From positions 1 through 50,939 of the forward strand of contig CALJHX010000045.1 in NCBI GenBank assembly GCA_937770485.1: a stretch of 50,939 nucleotides of DNA. Direction: 5' to 3'. This DNA comes from an uncultured Verrucomicrobiae bacterium. GTDB lineage: Bacteria > Verrucomicrobiota > Verrucomicrobiia > Limisphaerales > UBA1096. The position numbers were made by a program, and so were the translations under genes. How positions within the stretch are numbered: position 1 is the first letter of the stretch; each line of letters starts with the position of its first letter. Shown in pieces: positions 25,531 to 37,245 of this stretch. The notes below the pieces were generated by a model. It was not told where the DNA came from and ran no database searches. It worked only from the letters and a program-made list of their open reading frames with translations.

Positions 25531-26301
25531 GTGTTCAGGCCGTGCATTGACCTCCATGAAGGCAGGGTGAAACAGATCGTCGGGAGCTCCATCGACGACG
25601 CCCAGCCGGACGCCCTACGCACCAATTTCGTCTCTGAAAAACCGCCCGCTTGGTATGCAGAGCTTTACCGTCGCGACAACCTGCGCGGCGGCCACGTGAT
25701 CAAGCTGGGCCAAGGCAATGACGATGCTGCCCGCGAGGCACTCGCCGCCTGGCCGGGGGGCCTACAAGTCGGCGGCGGCGTCACGGCGAACAACGCCGCT
25801 GAGTGGATCGACGCCGGGGCGTCGCATGTCATCGTCACCTCGTGGCTGTTTCGTGATGGCAAACTTAACGAGGCCCGGCTCAAGCAACTTGGCCAAGCGG
25901 TTGGCCAAGCGCGGCTCGTGCTGGACTTGAGTTGCCGGCGGCGCGGCGACGATTACTTCGTCGTGACCGATCGCTGGCAAACCTTCACCCAACTCCGAGT
26001 CGATGCCGTCACCCTCAGCCAACTCGCCGAACATTGTGACGAATTTCTCATTCATGGAGTAGACGTCGAGGGGCTTGGCCAAGGGATCGACGAGACGCTG
26101 GTCCGGTTGATCGCGGGGCACTTGCCTATTCCGGCGACGTACGCCGGGGGCGCACGGTCGATGGACGATCTGCGGCGGGTGACGGAGCTTGGCCAAGGAC
26201 GGGTCCACCTCACCATCGGATCGGCGCTCGACATCTTCGGCGGCGATGGAGCCCGCTACGAGGACGCGGTCACCTTCAACCGGAAACGAGCTGACAGCTA
26301 A
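25531..26301 (+). CDS. hisA: Eukaryotic-type HisA: ProFAR isomerase
   Basis: Phosphoribosylformimino-5-aminoimidazole carboxamide ribotide isomerase of histidine synthesis, a (beta-alpha)8 barrel. About 256 residues from the GTG at 25531; an in-frame TTG at 25480 would add 17 residues without family support. Diagnostic segments are FRPCIDLHEGRVKQIVGS, YRRDNLRGGHVIKLG, GGLQVGGGV, ASHVIVTSWLF, LVLDLSCRRRG, FLIHGVDVEG, TYAGGARS and IGSALDIFGG. These match the fungal/plant HIS6/HISN3 branch rather than canonical bacterial HisA. No other his gene is nearby. Four or five copies of the CTTGGCCAAG-type motif lie in the frame as LGQ(G/A) without changing the protein's length. Convergent with galM across a shared hairpin. 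Confidence 0.9.
   Translation: MFRPCIDLHEGRVKQIVGSSIDDAQPDALRTNFVSEKPPAWYAELYRRDNLRGGHVIKLGQGNDDAAREALAAWPGGLQVGGGVTANNAAEWIDAGASHVIVTSWLFRDGKLNEARLKQLGQAVGQARLVLDLSCRRRGDDYFVVTDRWQTFTQLRVDAVTLSQLAEHCDEFLIHGVDVEGLGQGIDETLVRLIAGHLPIPATYAGGARSMDDLRRVTELGQGRVHLTIGSALDIFGGDGARYEDAVTFNRKRADS
25888..25911 (+). repeat. Two adjacent CTTGGCCAAGCG motifs inside hisA
   Basis: CTTGGCCAAGCG (25888-25899) and TTGGCCAAGCG (25901-25911) are one base apart and encode L-G-Q-A-V-G-Q-A-R. Confidence 0.9.
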
Positions 26302-26305
26302 ATGA

Positions 26306-26331
26306 GAAACCCCGCTGGCTGGCGGGGTTTC
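26306..26331. terminator. Bidirectional hairpin between convergent hisA and galM
   Basis: GAAACCCCGC (26306-26315) pairs with GCGGGGTTTC (26322-26331) around a 6-nt loop, 5 bp after the hisA stop. It can end transcription from both sides, although the T tracts are short. Confidence 0.75.
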
Positions 26332-26353
26332 AGTTCATATTGTTCGCGCGAAA

Positions 26354-27490
26354 TTATTTCACCCCGAATCTGTGAATGGTGGTATGCGTGTATTTTTGCT
26401 TCTGACGCAGCACGGTGTTCGGAAACTGCGGATGATTGATGGAATCCGGGAAGTGTTGTGTCTCCAGGCAAAGTGCGTTGCGGAACTCGTACTTTTGCCC
26501 TCCTTTGCCCACCTCGGTGCCATCGAGGAAGTTGCCAGTGTAAAACTGGATGCCGGGCTCGGTGGTGAAAATCTCGAGCACACGACCCGAGGTCGATTCC
26601 TCAACTCGCGCCGCCAAACTCAGCCTACCGGACTCTTTCTTATTGAGGCAGTAGTTGTGATCGTAACCGCCCGGCTCGCCATGGAGTTTGTCGATACGTG
26701 CGCCGATGGCGGTCGGCTTGATGAAGCTCATCACGTCGTCGACCTTCAGGATTTCCCCGGTCGGAATACCAGTAGCGTCGACCGGCGTGTAATGATCGGC
26801 GTTTATGTGTAGGACGTGATCGAGGATCGTGCCCTTGCCGGCGAGATTCCAGTAGGCGTGGTTGGTGAGGTTTACCGGGGTCGCCTTGTCGGTGGTGGCG
26901 AGGTAGTCGATTCGCAGTTCGTCATCGTTGGTGAGCGTGTAGGTGACCTTCATCTTCAGGCTGCCGGGGTAACCTTCCTCGCCGTCCGGGCTCGTGTAGC
27001 TGAAGGCAACCGCTGGGCCGGCCTTGCTCCTACTCACGCGGGCGGACCAAACTTTTTTGTCGATTCCCTCGGTGCCGCCATGCAGATGATTGGGATCGTT
27101 GTTGGTGGCCAAGGTGTATTCCTTCCCGTCGAGAATGAACTTGCCATTGGCGATTCGGTTAGCCACCCGACCGGTTGTCACTCCAAAGTACGGGTGGCCG
27201 TCGAGGTAGCTTTCAAGGTTATCGTGGCCCAGCACAACATCGCCTAATTTGCCGTCTTTGTCCGGCACATGCATCTCTGTGAGCATTGCCCCGTAGGTAA
27301 TGATCCTGGCCTTGAGGCCGTTTTTGTTGACCAGCGTGTAGGCTTCGACTGCTTTGCCATCCTTGGTTTTTCCGAATACTTCTTTTTTCACAGAACCTTT
27401 ATTTCTTTTCTTCGCAGCGATTGCCGAAGGTTCGATCGCCGCACCGGCGAGGAGCAATCCTGCCGCCACGCATGCCATTGTTTTTTTCAT
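26354..27490 (-). CDS. galM: Exported aldose 1-epimerase (mutarotase)
   Basis: 378 residues. Interconverts alpha- and beta-anomers of aldoses such as galactose. A signal peptide (about 1-26, ending S-A-I-A-A) makes it an exported form. Family motifs are G-x-x-x-G-R-V-A-N-R-I (GVTTGRVANRI), N-H-L-H-G-G, the catalytic histidine in T-N-H-A-Y-W-N-L, D-H-N-Y at the substrate site and the catalytic glutamate in LCLETQHFPDS. It stands alone between hisA and the terminator of the ribosomal cluster. Confidence 0.93.
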   Translation of the reverse strand: MKKTMACVAAGLLLAGAAIEPSAIAAKKRNKGSVKKEVFGKTKDGKAVEAYTLVNKNGLKARIITYGAMLTEMHVPDKDGKLGDVVLGHDNLESYLDGHPYFGVTTGRVANRIANGKFILDGKEYTLATNNDPNHLHGGTEGIDKKVWSARVSRSKAGPAVAFSYTSPDGEEGYPGSLKMKVTYTLTNDDELRIDYLATTDKATPVNLTNHAYWNLAGKGTILDHVLHINADHYTPVDATGIPTGEILKVDDVMSFIKPTAIGARIDKLHGEPGGYDHNYCLNKKESGRLSLAARVEESTSGRVLEIFTTEPGIQFYTGNFLDGTEVGKGGQKYEFRNALCLETQHFPDSINHPQFPNTVLRQKQKYTHTTIHRFGVK

Positions 27491-27623
27491 ATTATATATG
27501 CGTTAATCCGCCAAGCGCAGCCTGGTGTGTAACAACTCGATTTGTATGAAGCGGCCCGACCGGTGTCAATGCCATTCACAGCCAGGTACGATGGAATTGG
27601 CAAAGAGGCGGGCGTGGCGCGAC

Positions 27624-27655
27624 AAAAAAAAACGGGAACCGACAACGGCTCCCGC
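27624..27655 (-). terminator. Strong Rho-independent terminator after rplW
   Basis: Read on the minus strand: GCGGGAGCCG, a 4-nt loop, CGGTTCCCG, then nine T residues (27632-27624). It lies about 25 bp past the rplW stop codon and closes the whole ribosomal/RNA polymerase cluster. Confidence 0.88.
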
Positions 27656-27680
27656 TTGGTAAAACTTTTGCGTGATTGGG

Positions 27681-27998
27681 CTAAGTCAGCGTGATTTGAT
27701 TGCCGACCTTGAGGGTGACGATGGCTTTCTTCCAGCGCGCTGTGCGACCCTCGTGACGGGTGCGCTTACGGCGCAAGCGACCGGTTACGTTCATGGTATT
27801 CACACGATCGACCTTGACCGACCATAAAGTTTGAACGGCATCACGAATGTCATTCTTGGTGGCGCGAGGGTCGGCAACGAGGTGAATCTGCTGTCGGGTC
27901 TTCTTGCCCAGTCGCTCGGCAGTTGCGTCGTTGCGTTCCTGTACGGCCATAACCTTCTCGGTCAGGCGCACGGTCTTGATTACATCAAAGGGGCTCAT
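27681..27998 (-). CDS. rplW: 50S ribosomal protein L23
   Basis: 105 residues. A protein at the peptide exit tunnel that docks trigger factor and SRP. Begins MSPFDVIKTVRLTEKV, with the family region K-N-D-I-R-D-A-V-Q-T-L-W-S-V-K-V-D-R-V-N-T and a basic R-R-K-R-T-R loop. It is 6 bp after rplD. The gene normally downstream (rplB) is absent; a terminator follows instead. Confidence 0.94.
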   Translation of the reverse strand: MSPFDVIKTVRLTEKVMAVQERNDATAERLGKKTRQQIHLVADPRATKNDIRDAVQTLWSVKVDRVNTMNVTGRLRRKRTRHEGRTARWKKAIVTLKVGNQITLT

Positions 27999-28004
27999 GC
28001 TGGG

Positions 28005-28655
28005 TTAATTGTTGAGGCGTTCTTCAAATTTCTCGTAGCCGTCCGTGGTGAAAACCAGAACGTCGGGCCAGAGAATCTCGTAGGTTGTCAGCGTGTCGCT
28101 TGTGGTGGAGCGAACGCGCTCGATGTTGCGTGCGGACAAGGCGATGTTGTTGTCAACCTCACCAGTGACCAGCACGACGCTCTTGAACTTGGTAGTGGCC
28201 GGTTTACTAGGATCGATGCCCAGCGCATTGAGGGTCTTGGCCAGTTGTTTGGTGGCCGGCTTGTCGAGTTTCAAACCGTCGAGGATGACGACCTGTCCGT
28301 CCTTGACGCGCTCGGTGAACGCCTTGCGTACAGCAAGGTCGCGAACCTTCTTGTTGAGTTTCTTAATGTAAACGCGGGGCTTGGGGCCGTGCGCCACGCC
28401 GCCGCCACGCCAAATGGGGTTTCGCTTGTAACCGACACGGGCGCGGCCGGTGCCTTTTTGTCGCCACGGTTTTGCGCCGGTACCGGCGACCTCGCCAACC
28501 GTCTTAGTGCAGGCATTGCCGGAGCGCTGCGCGGCATTGTAGGCGACGACCGCCTCATGGACGGCTTGATTGCCCTTGTCTTCATCCACGGGTGTGAACT
28601 TGGATTCCTGCTCGCCCTTGTCCGCGCCATTGGTGTCCTTGATTGCTACTTTCAT
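28005..28655 (-). CDS. rplD: 50S ribosomal protein L4
   Basis: 216 residues. Binds 23S rRNA domain I and lines the exit tunnel. The family loop reads KPWRQKGTGRARVG, followed by P-x-W-R-G-G-G-V-A-H-G-P, and the C-terminal domain has N-I-E-R-V-R. It lies between rplC (21 bp) and rplW (6 bp). In E. coli L4 represses its own S10 operon; whether that holds here cannot be told. Confidence 0.95.
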   Translation of the reverse strand: MKVAIKDTNGADKGEQESKFTPVDEDKGNQAVHEAVVAYNAAQRSGNACTKTVGEVAGTGAKPWRQKGTGRARVGYKRNPIWRGGGVAHGPKPRVYIKKLNKKVRDLAVRKAFTERVKDGQVVILDGLKLDKPATKQLAKTLNALGIDPSKPATTKFKSVVLVTGEVDNNIALSARNIERVRSTTSDTLTTYEILWPDVLVFTTDGYEKFEERLNN

Positions 28656-28676
28656 TTTTAAATCCTCCGCTGCCTG

Positions 28677-29408
28677 TTACTTAGTTTTCTTCGGCTTTTT
28701 CTTGGACTCGCGAATGACGACGTAGTCACCGTTGGCGCCTGGGATGGCTCCCTTGACGAGCAGCAGATTGTCGTCGGCCTGCACCTGTATGATCTCGAGG
28801 TTTTGAACCGTGCGGCTCGCCTGCCCCATGTGGCCAGGCATTTTTTTGCCCTTGGTGACGTGGCCGGGTGTTGACCCTGCACCGATCGAACCAGGTCGGC
28901 GCCGCCATCCGCCGGAACCGTGCGAACCGCGACCGCCGCCGAAATTCCAGCGCTTGACCACGCCCTGAAAACCACGGCCCTTGGTCTTGCCGATCACGTC
29001 GACATAATCGCCAGCCTCGAACACGTCGGCACCGATCGAGTCGCCGGGTTTGACGTCGAGAGAGAAGTCACGAAATTCCTTGATGCGCCGAATCGGAGTA
29101 ATGGCGAGAGCATCCCAAGCCTTGCGGTTGGTCAAGCGGGCCTTCCCCTTGACGGTGCGGTCGGGCGAACGCGGCGTGTAGTTTTCCTCGCCGTTATGCG
29201 CCTTGAGATGGCCGCGCTTGGGCAAGCTCAACCGGTGTTCCTTTTGCCCGTCGAAGCCAAGCTGAACGGACTCGTAGCCGTCCCTGCCGGTGGTCTTGCG
29301 TTGCAACACCTGGTTGGGGCCAGCCTGCACGATGGTGACGCTCACGGATCTGCCGTCCTCGGTATAAACCCGTGTTTGGCCCAATTTCTTTCCTAACAAT
29401 CCAACCAT
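28677..29408 (-). CDS. rplC: 50S ribosomal protein L3
   Basis: 243 residues. An early 23S rRNA-binding assembly protein near the peptidyl transferase centre. Starts MVGLLGKKLGQTRVYTEDG and has VDVIGKTKGRGFQGVVKRW, then H-G-S-G-G-W-R-R-R-P-G-S-I-G and the P-G-H-M-G loop. It is slightly longer than the E. coli protein. 6 bp after rpsJ. Confidence 0.95.
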   Translation of the reverse strand: MVGLLGKKLGQTRVYTEDGRSVSVTIVQAGPNQVLQRKTTGRDGYESVQLGFDGQKEHRLSLPKRGHLKAHNGEENYTPRSPDRTVKGKARLTNRKAWDALAITPIRRIKEFRDFSLDVKPGDSIGADVFEAGDYVDVIGKTKGRGFQGVVKRWNFGGGRGSHGSGGWRRRPGSIGAGSTPGHVTKGKKMPGHMGQASRTVQNLEIIQVQADDNLLLVKGAIPGANGDYVVIRESKKKPKKTK

Positions 29409-29414
29409 GGTTGC

Positions 29415-29723
29415 TTAAATTTTGATGGTGATGTCGACGCCTGCGGGCAGGTTCAACTTTTTCAATTCGTCCACTGTCTTGGCGGTGGGTTCCATAATAT
29501 CGATCAACCGCTTGTGGGTCCGCTGCTCAAACGTTTCCTGCGCTTTTTTGTCGACGTGAGGGGAGCGGCCCACGGTAAAACGCTCGATGCGGGTGGGCAA
29601 CGGGATCGGGCCGGCGACCAGCGCGCCGGTGCGCTTGACCGTCTCGACAATGTCTCCGGCCGACTGGTCGATCACCCTGTGATCGTATGCCTTGAGGCGA
29701 ATTCTTATGCGGTTTTTTGGCAT
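29415..29723 (-). CDS. rpsJ: 30S ribosomal protein S10
   Basis: 102 residues, standard length. A head protein of the small subunit that also partners NusB in antitermination. Contains [21 protein letters not shown] and the [20 protein letters not shown] region. It is only 11 bp after fusA, so the str and S10 gene groups are joined here. Confidence 0.95.
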   Translation of the reverse strand: MPKNRIRIRLKAYDHRVIDQSAGDIVETVKRTGALVAGPIPLPTRIERFTVGRSPHVDKKAQETFEQRTHKRLIDIMEPTAKTVDELKKLNLPAGVDITIKI

Positions 29724-29734
29724 GACTGTATTCT

Positions 29735-31915
29735 TTATGTGCGCGCAGGTTTCTTGGTGCTGCCGCTGACGATTTCCTCGGCAATGCTGTTCGGCACTTG
29801 TTCAAAACTAAATGGCTCCATCGAGTAAGACGCGCGGCCCCGGGACAGTGAGCGAACAGCCGTCGCGTAACCGAACATCTCGGCAAGCGGTACTTCGCAA
29901 GTCACGGTGCAGAGTGCCTTGTCGTCGGTCTCCATTCCGAGGATCTTTCCGCGGCGCCGGTTCAGATCGCCCATCACGTCGCCCTGAGATTCATCGGGCG
30001 TGGCCACCTCCACTTTCATGACCGGCTCGAGCAGAATGAGTTTGGCTTTTTTGCATGCATCCTTGAAGGCAAAGATTCCGGCCATCTTGAACGCCAACTC
30101 ATTCGAGTCGACCTCGTGGAATGAACCGTCCACCACCTCCACCTTGACATCGACCATCGGGTAACCGGCCAACACGCCGCTGGCGATGGCTTCCCGAATG
30201 CCGGCATTCACCGCGGAGTGGTACTCCTTGGGAATGACCCCACCTACGATCTTGTTCTCGACCTCTACGCCTTTGCCGCGTTCGTTGGGCGAGATGTTGA
30301 TGATGGCGTGGCCGTACTGGCCACGACCCCCGGATTGGCGGATGAACTTGCCCTCGCCCTCGGCGGCAAGAGTGATGGCTTCGCGGTAGGAAATCTGCGG
30401 TGCGCCGACGGTGGCCTCAACCTTAAACTCGCGCAGCAGGCGGTCACGAATGATGTCCAAGTGCAGTTCACCCATGCCAGCGATAATCAACTGCGCAGTT
30501 TCGTCATCGGTGAAGACGCGGAACGTTGGGTCCTCCTCGGACAACCGCTGCAGCGCCTCGGACATTTTGTCGCGATCAGCGTTTGAGTTGGGCTCGACAG
30601 CCATCGAGATGACGGGCTCAGGGAAGGTCGGAGGCTCAAGCATCACGTCCAGTTCCTTGTCACACAAGGTGTCTCCGGTAGTGACGTTACGGAGTCCCAC
30701 GATGGCGGCGATGTCCCCAGAGTACACGGCATTCACATCGGTGCGCTTGTCGGCCTGAATCATAATGAGGCGGCTGACGCGGTCGCGCTTGCGCGTGCGC
30801 GGATTGTAAATGGTGTCGCCCTTCTTGAGTTGCCCTGAGTAAACGCGGATAAAAACCAGCTTGCCAACAAATGGGTCTGTCCAGAGCTTGAAAGCCAACG
30901 AACAAAACGGAGCATCGTCATTCGCCTCAATGGTGACCTCCGTGGTTTCGTCGTCCGCCTCGACCGCTGTGGCGGCGGAAACCTCGACCGGCGATGGCAG
31001 GTAGTCCACAACCGCATCCATTAGGGGTTGCACACCCTTGTTTTTGAACGCAGACCCACCGATGACGGGTACCATTTTCAATTCGCATGTCAACCGCCGG
31101 ATCGCTTTCTTTAGTATCTCCGGGGTTATCTCCTTCTCCTCAAGGACCATCTCTGCAACCCCATCGTCGAGGTTGGATACGGCATCAATAAGTTGTTCCA
31201 AAGCCATCTCGGCTTCGTCCTTGAGGTCGGCGGGGATATCTGTGATGTCGTACTTGACACCGGTTTCGTCGGCCAGATCGTAAACAATAGCTTTTTGACT
31301 AACGACGTCGATCACGCCCTTAAGTTTATCTTCCGCTCCAATCGGAATGCCGACCGGGTGCGCCTCGGCACCAAACTTGGTGCGCAGATCATTGACTGCC
31401 TTGTTAAAGTCAGCACCGGTGCGATCCATCTTGTTGATGAACGCAATCCGGGGGACGTTGTATTTACTGGCCTGCCGCCAGACGGTTTCGGACTGGGGTT
31501 GCACCCCGGCCACAGCGCAAAAAACAGCCACGGCACCGTCGAGCACACGCATGGATCGCTCCACTTCTGCGGTGAAATCCACGTGGCCGGGGGTGTCGAT
31601 GATGTTGACGCGATTGTCGATTTCCGTAAATAGCTTGTGCAAGCCATCATCTTTTTGCTTCCAAAAACAGGTGGTGGCAGCCGAAGTGATGGTGATGCCG
31701 CGTTCGCGTTCCTGCTCCATCCAGTCCGTGACAGTGTTTCCGTCGTGAACCTCACCGATCTTGTGCATGAAACCGGTGTAGAAGAGAATGCGTTCAGTGG
31801 TCGTGGTCTTGCCGGCATCAATGTGGGCTGCGATGCCAATATTTCGGGTCCGCTCAAGCGTATACTCCCGGTCAGGCGAGTTGATGTTCTTATTCTGTTC
31901 CAAAGTGGCAGTCAT
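29735..31915 (-). CDS. fusA: Elongation factor G
   Basis: 726 residues. A translational GTPase that drives translocation and ribosome recycling. G1 reads A-H-I-D-A-G-K-T, the switch I region R-G-I-T-I-T, G3 D-T-P-G-H and G4 N-K-M-D. Domain IV has G-G-R-G-Q-Y-G-H and the C-terminus [17 protein letters not shown]. It follows rpsG after 134 bp and precedes rpsJ by 11 bp. Confidence 0.97.
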   Translation of the reverse strand: MTATLEQNKNINSPDREYTLERTRNIGIAAHIDAGKTTTTERILFYTGFMHKIGEVHDGNTVTDWMEQERERGITITSAATTCFWKQKDDGLHKLFTEIDNRVNIIDTPGHVDFTAEVERSMRVLDGAVAVFCAVAGVQPQSETVWRQASKYNVPRIAFINKMDRTGADFNKAVNDLRTKFGAEAHPVGIPIGAEDKLKGVIDVVSQKAIVYDLADETGVKYDITDIPADLKDEAEMALEQLIDAVSNLDDGVAEMVLEEKEITPEILKKAIRRLTCELKMVPVIGGSAFKNKGVQPLMDAVVDYLPSPVEVSAATAVEADDETTEVTIEANDDAPFCSLAFKLWTDPFVGKLVFIRVYSGQLKKGDTIYNPRTRKRDRVSRLIMIQADKRTDVNAVYSGDIAAIVGLRNVTTGDTLCDKELDVMLEPPTFPEPVISMAVEPNSNADRDKMSEALQRLSEEDPTFRVFTDDETAQLIIAGMGELHLDIIRDRLLREFKVEATVGAPQISYREAITLAAEGEGKFIRQSGGRGQYGHAIINISPNERGKGVEVENKIVGGVIPKEYHSAVNAGIREAIASGVLAGYPMVDVKVEVVDGSFHEVDSNELAFKMAGIFAFKDACKKAKLILLEPVMKVEVATPDESQGDVMGDLNRRRGKILGMETDDKALCTVTCEVPLAEMFGYATAVRSLSRGRASYSMEPFSFEQVPNSIAEEIVSGSTKKPART

Positions 31916-32049
31916 TAATTCTTGTCGCTAAAAAAACCAGCAAAACCATACTAAAAAACCAAGCTATTTCAGAGATCGTCTCATCCACGTATAAACCGTT
32001 GGATCCAGGGCAATCTGGCCAAACCCTTGGCCAATCGAACTCTTCTTCC
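31916..32049 (-). other. Gap between rpsG and fusA
   Basis: 134 bp without a gene. It carries a degenerate motif pair (TGGCCAAACC and CTTGGCCAAT, 32017-32035). No clear promoter or terminator was seen. Confidence 0.4.
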
Positions 32050-32523
32050 CTACCAGCGGAAGTGCGAGAATGCCTTGTTGGCCTGGGCCATTTTGTGCAT
32101 CTCGTCCCTCTTGCGAATGCAACTACCCTGACCTTCACTGGCGTCCCTGATTTCAGTAGCCAGGGCATCCTTCATGGGCACTCCCTTGCGGCCCTGAGAA
32201 AAACTCACCATCCAGCGCAACGCCAATGCCGTCTGCCGGCTTGTGGTGATCTCGAGCGGAATCTGGTAGGTTGCCCCACCGACACGCCGCGACTTGACCT
32301 CCAGTCGTGGCCTCGCATTGCTCACGGCTCGCTCTAGGATTTCCAAGGGATCGCTCCCCTGCTTTTCCGCGGCCAACTTGTCGAATGCTCCGTAAATAAT
32401 TTTTTCCGCCACGCTTTTCTTGCCTTGGCGCATGGTTAAATTAACCAACAAGGTGACGGTCTTGCTCCCATACCTGGAGTCCGGAGTTACTTCTCGCTTT
32501 TCTGCTCTTCGACGGCGTGCCAT
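32050..32523 (-). CDS. rpsG: 30S ribosomal protein S7
   Basis: 157 residues. Primary 16S rRNA binder that nucleates the small-subunit head. Contains M-A-R-R-R-R-A-E-K-R, R-Q-G-K-K-S-V-A-E-K-I-I-Y, A-V-S-N-A-R-P-R-L-E-V-K-S-R-R-V-G-G and the C-terminal K-M-A-Q-A-N-K-A-F-S-H-F-R-W. 27 bp after rpsL. Confidence 0.96.
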   Translation of the reverse strand: MARRRRAEKREVTPDSRYGSKTVTLLVNLTMRQGKKSVAEKIIYGAFDKLAAEKQGSDPLEILERAVSNARPRLEVKSRRVGGATYQIPLEITTSRQTALALRWMVSFSQGRKGVPMKDALATEIRDASEGQGSCIRKRDEMHKMAQANKAFSHFRW

Positions 32524-32550
32524 GTCTTGTAAAAATCTCTTTCTTTACGA

Positions 32551-32937
32551 CTACTTTTTCTTTCCGGCCTTCGGGCGCTTGACTCCGTACTTGGAGCGAC
32601 TGACCCGGCGCTTCTCCACGCCGGTGGCATCCAAGGCACCACGGACTATGTGGTAACGAACACCGGGAAGATCCTTCACCCGTCCGCCCCTAATCAGCAC
32701 AATGGAATGCTCCTGCAACGTATGGCCCTCATCCGGGATATACGCAATGACCTCGAACCCGTTTGTCAGACGCACCTTAGCGACCTTCCGCATGGCGGAG
32801 TTCGGCTTCTTCGGAGTCCGAGTGTACACCTGCAGACAAACTCCCCGCTTAAACGGGCAGTTCTCCAACGCCGGGGAAGCTGTTTTGGCTTTTACCTTTA
32901 CCCGGCCTTTTCGTACCAATTGGTTGATTGTCGGCAT
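32551..32937 (-). CDS. rpsL: 30S ribosomal protein S12
   Basis: 128 residues. A decoding-centre protein. The conserved [17 protein letters not shown] segment and the later [13 protein letters not shown] loop are intact, with the lysines that in other bacteria set streptomycin response. It starts the str group after a 126-bp gap with a possible promoter. Confidence 0.96.
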   Translation of the reverse strand: MPTINQLVRKGRVKVKAKTASPALENCPFKRGVCLQVYTRTPKKPNSAMRKVAKVRLTNGFEVIAYIPDEGHTLQEHSIVLIRGGRVKDLPGVRYHIVRGALDATGVEKRRVSRSKYGVKRPKAGKKK

Positions 32938-32992
32938 TAAAAAATATTAAAAACTAAGTGTTTAAGTACTAATCCCGCTCGAAGGGGCGCGG

Positions 32993-33020
32993 AGAGTAGC
33001 AAAAATCAGTTCTGATGCAA
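32993..33020 (-). promoter_or_regulatory. Possible promoter between rpoC and rpsL
   Basis: Minus-strand TTGCAT (33020-33015), a 16-bp spacer and TACTCT (32998-32993) lie about 55 bp upstream of the rpsL ATG. A pattern match only. Confidence 0.35.
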
Positions 33021-33063
33021 CAGGTATTTTGAACATTTCCCAGACTATTTTGTCTTCGCGGCC

Positions 33064-37215
<4,152 letters not shown>

Positions 37216-37245
37216 CTTTAAATTCCAGTGTTTAAGTTGTCAGAT

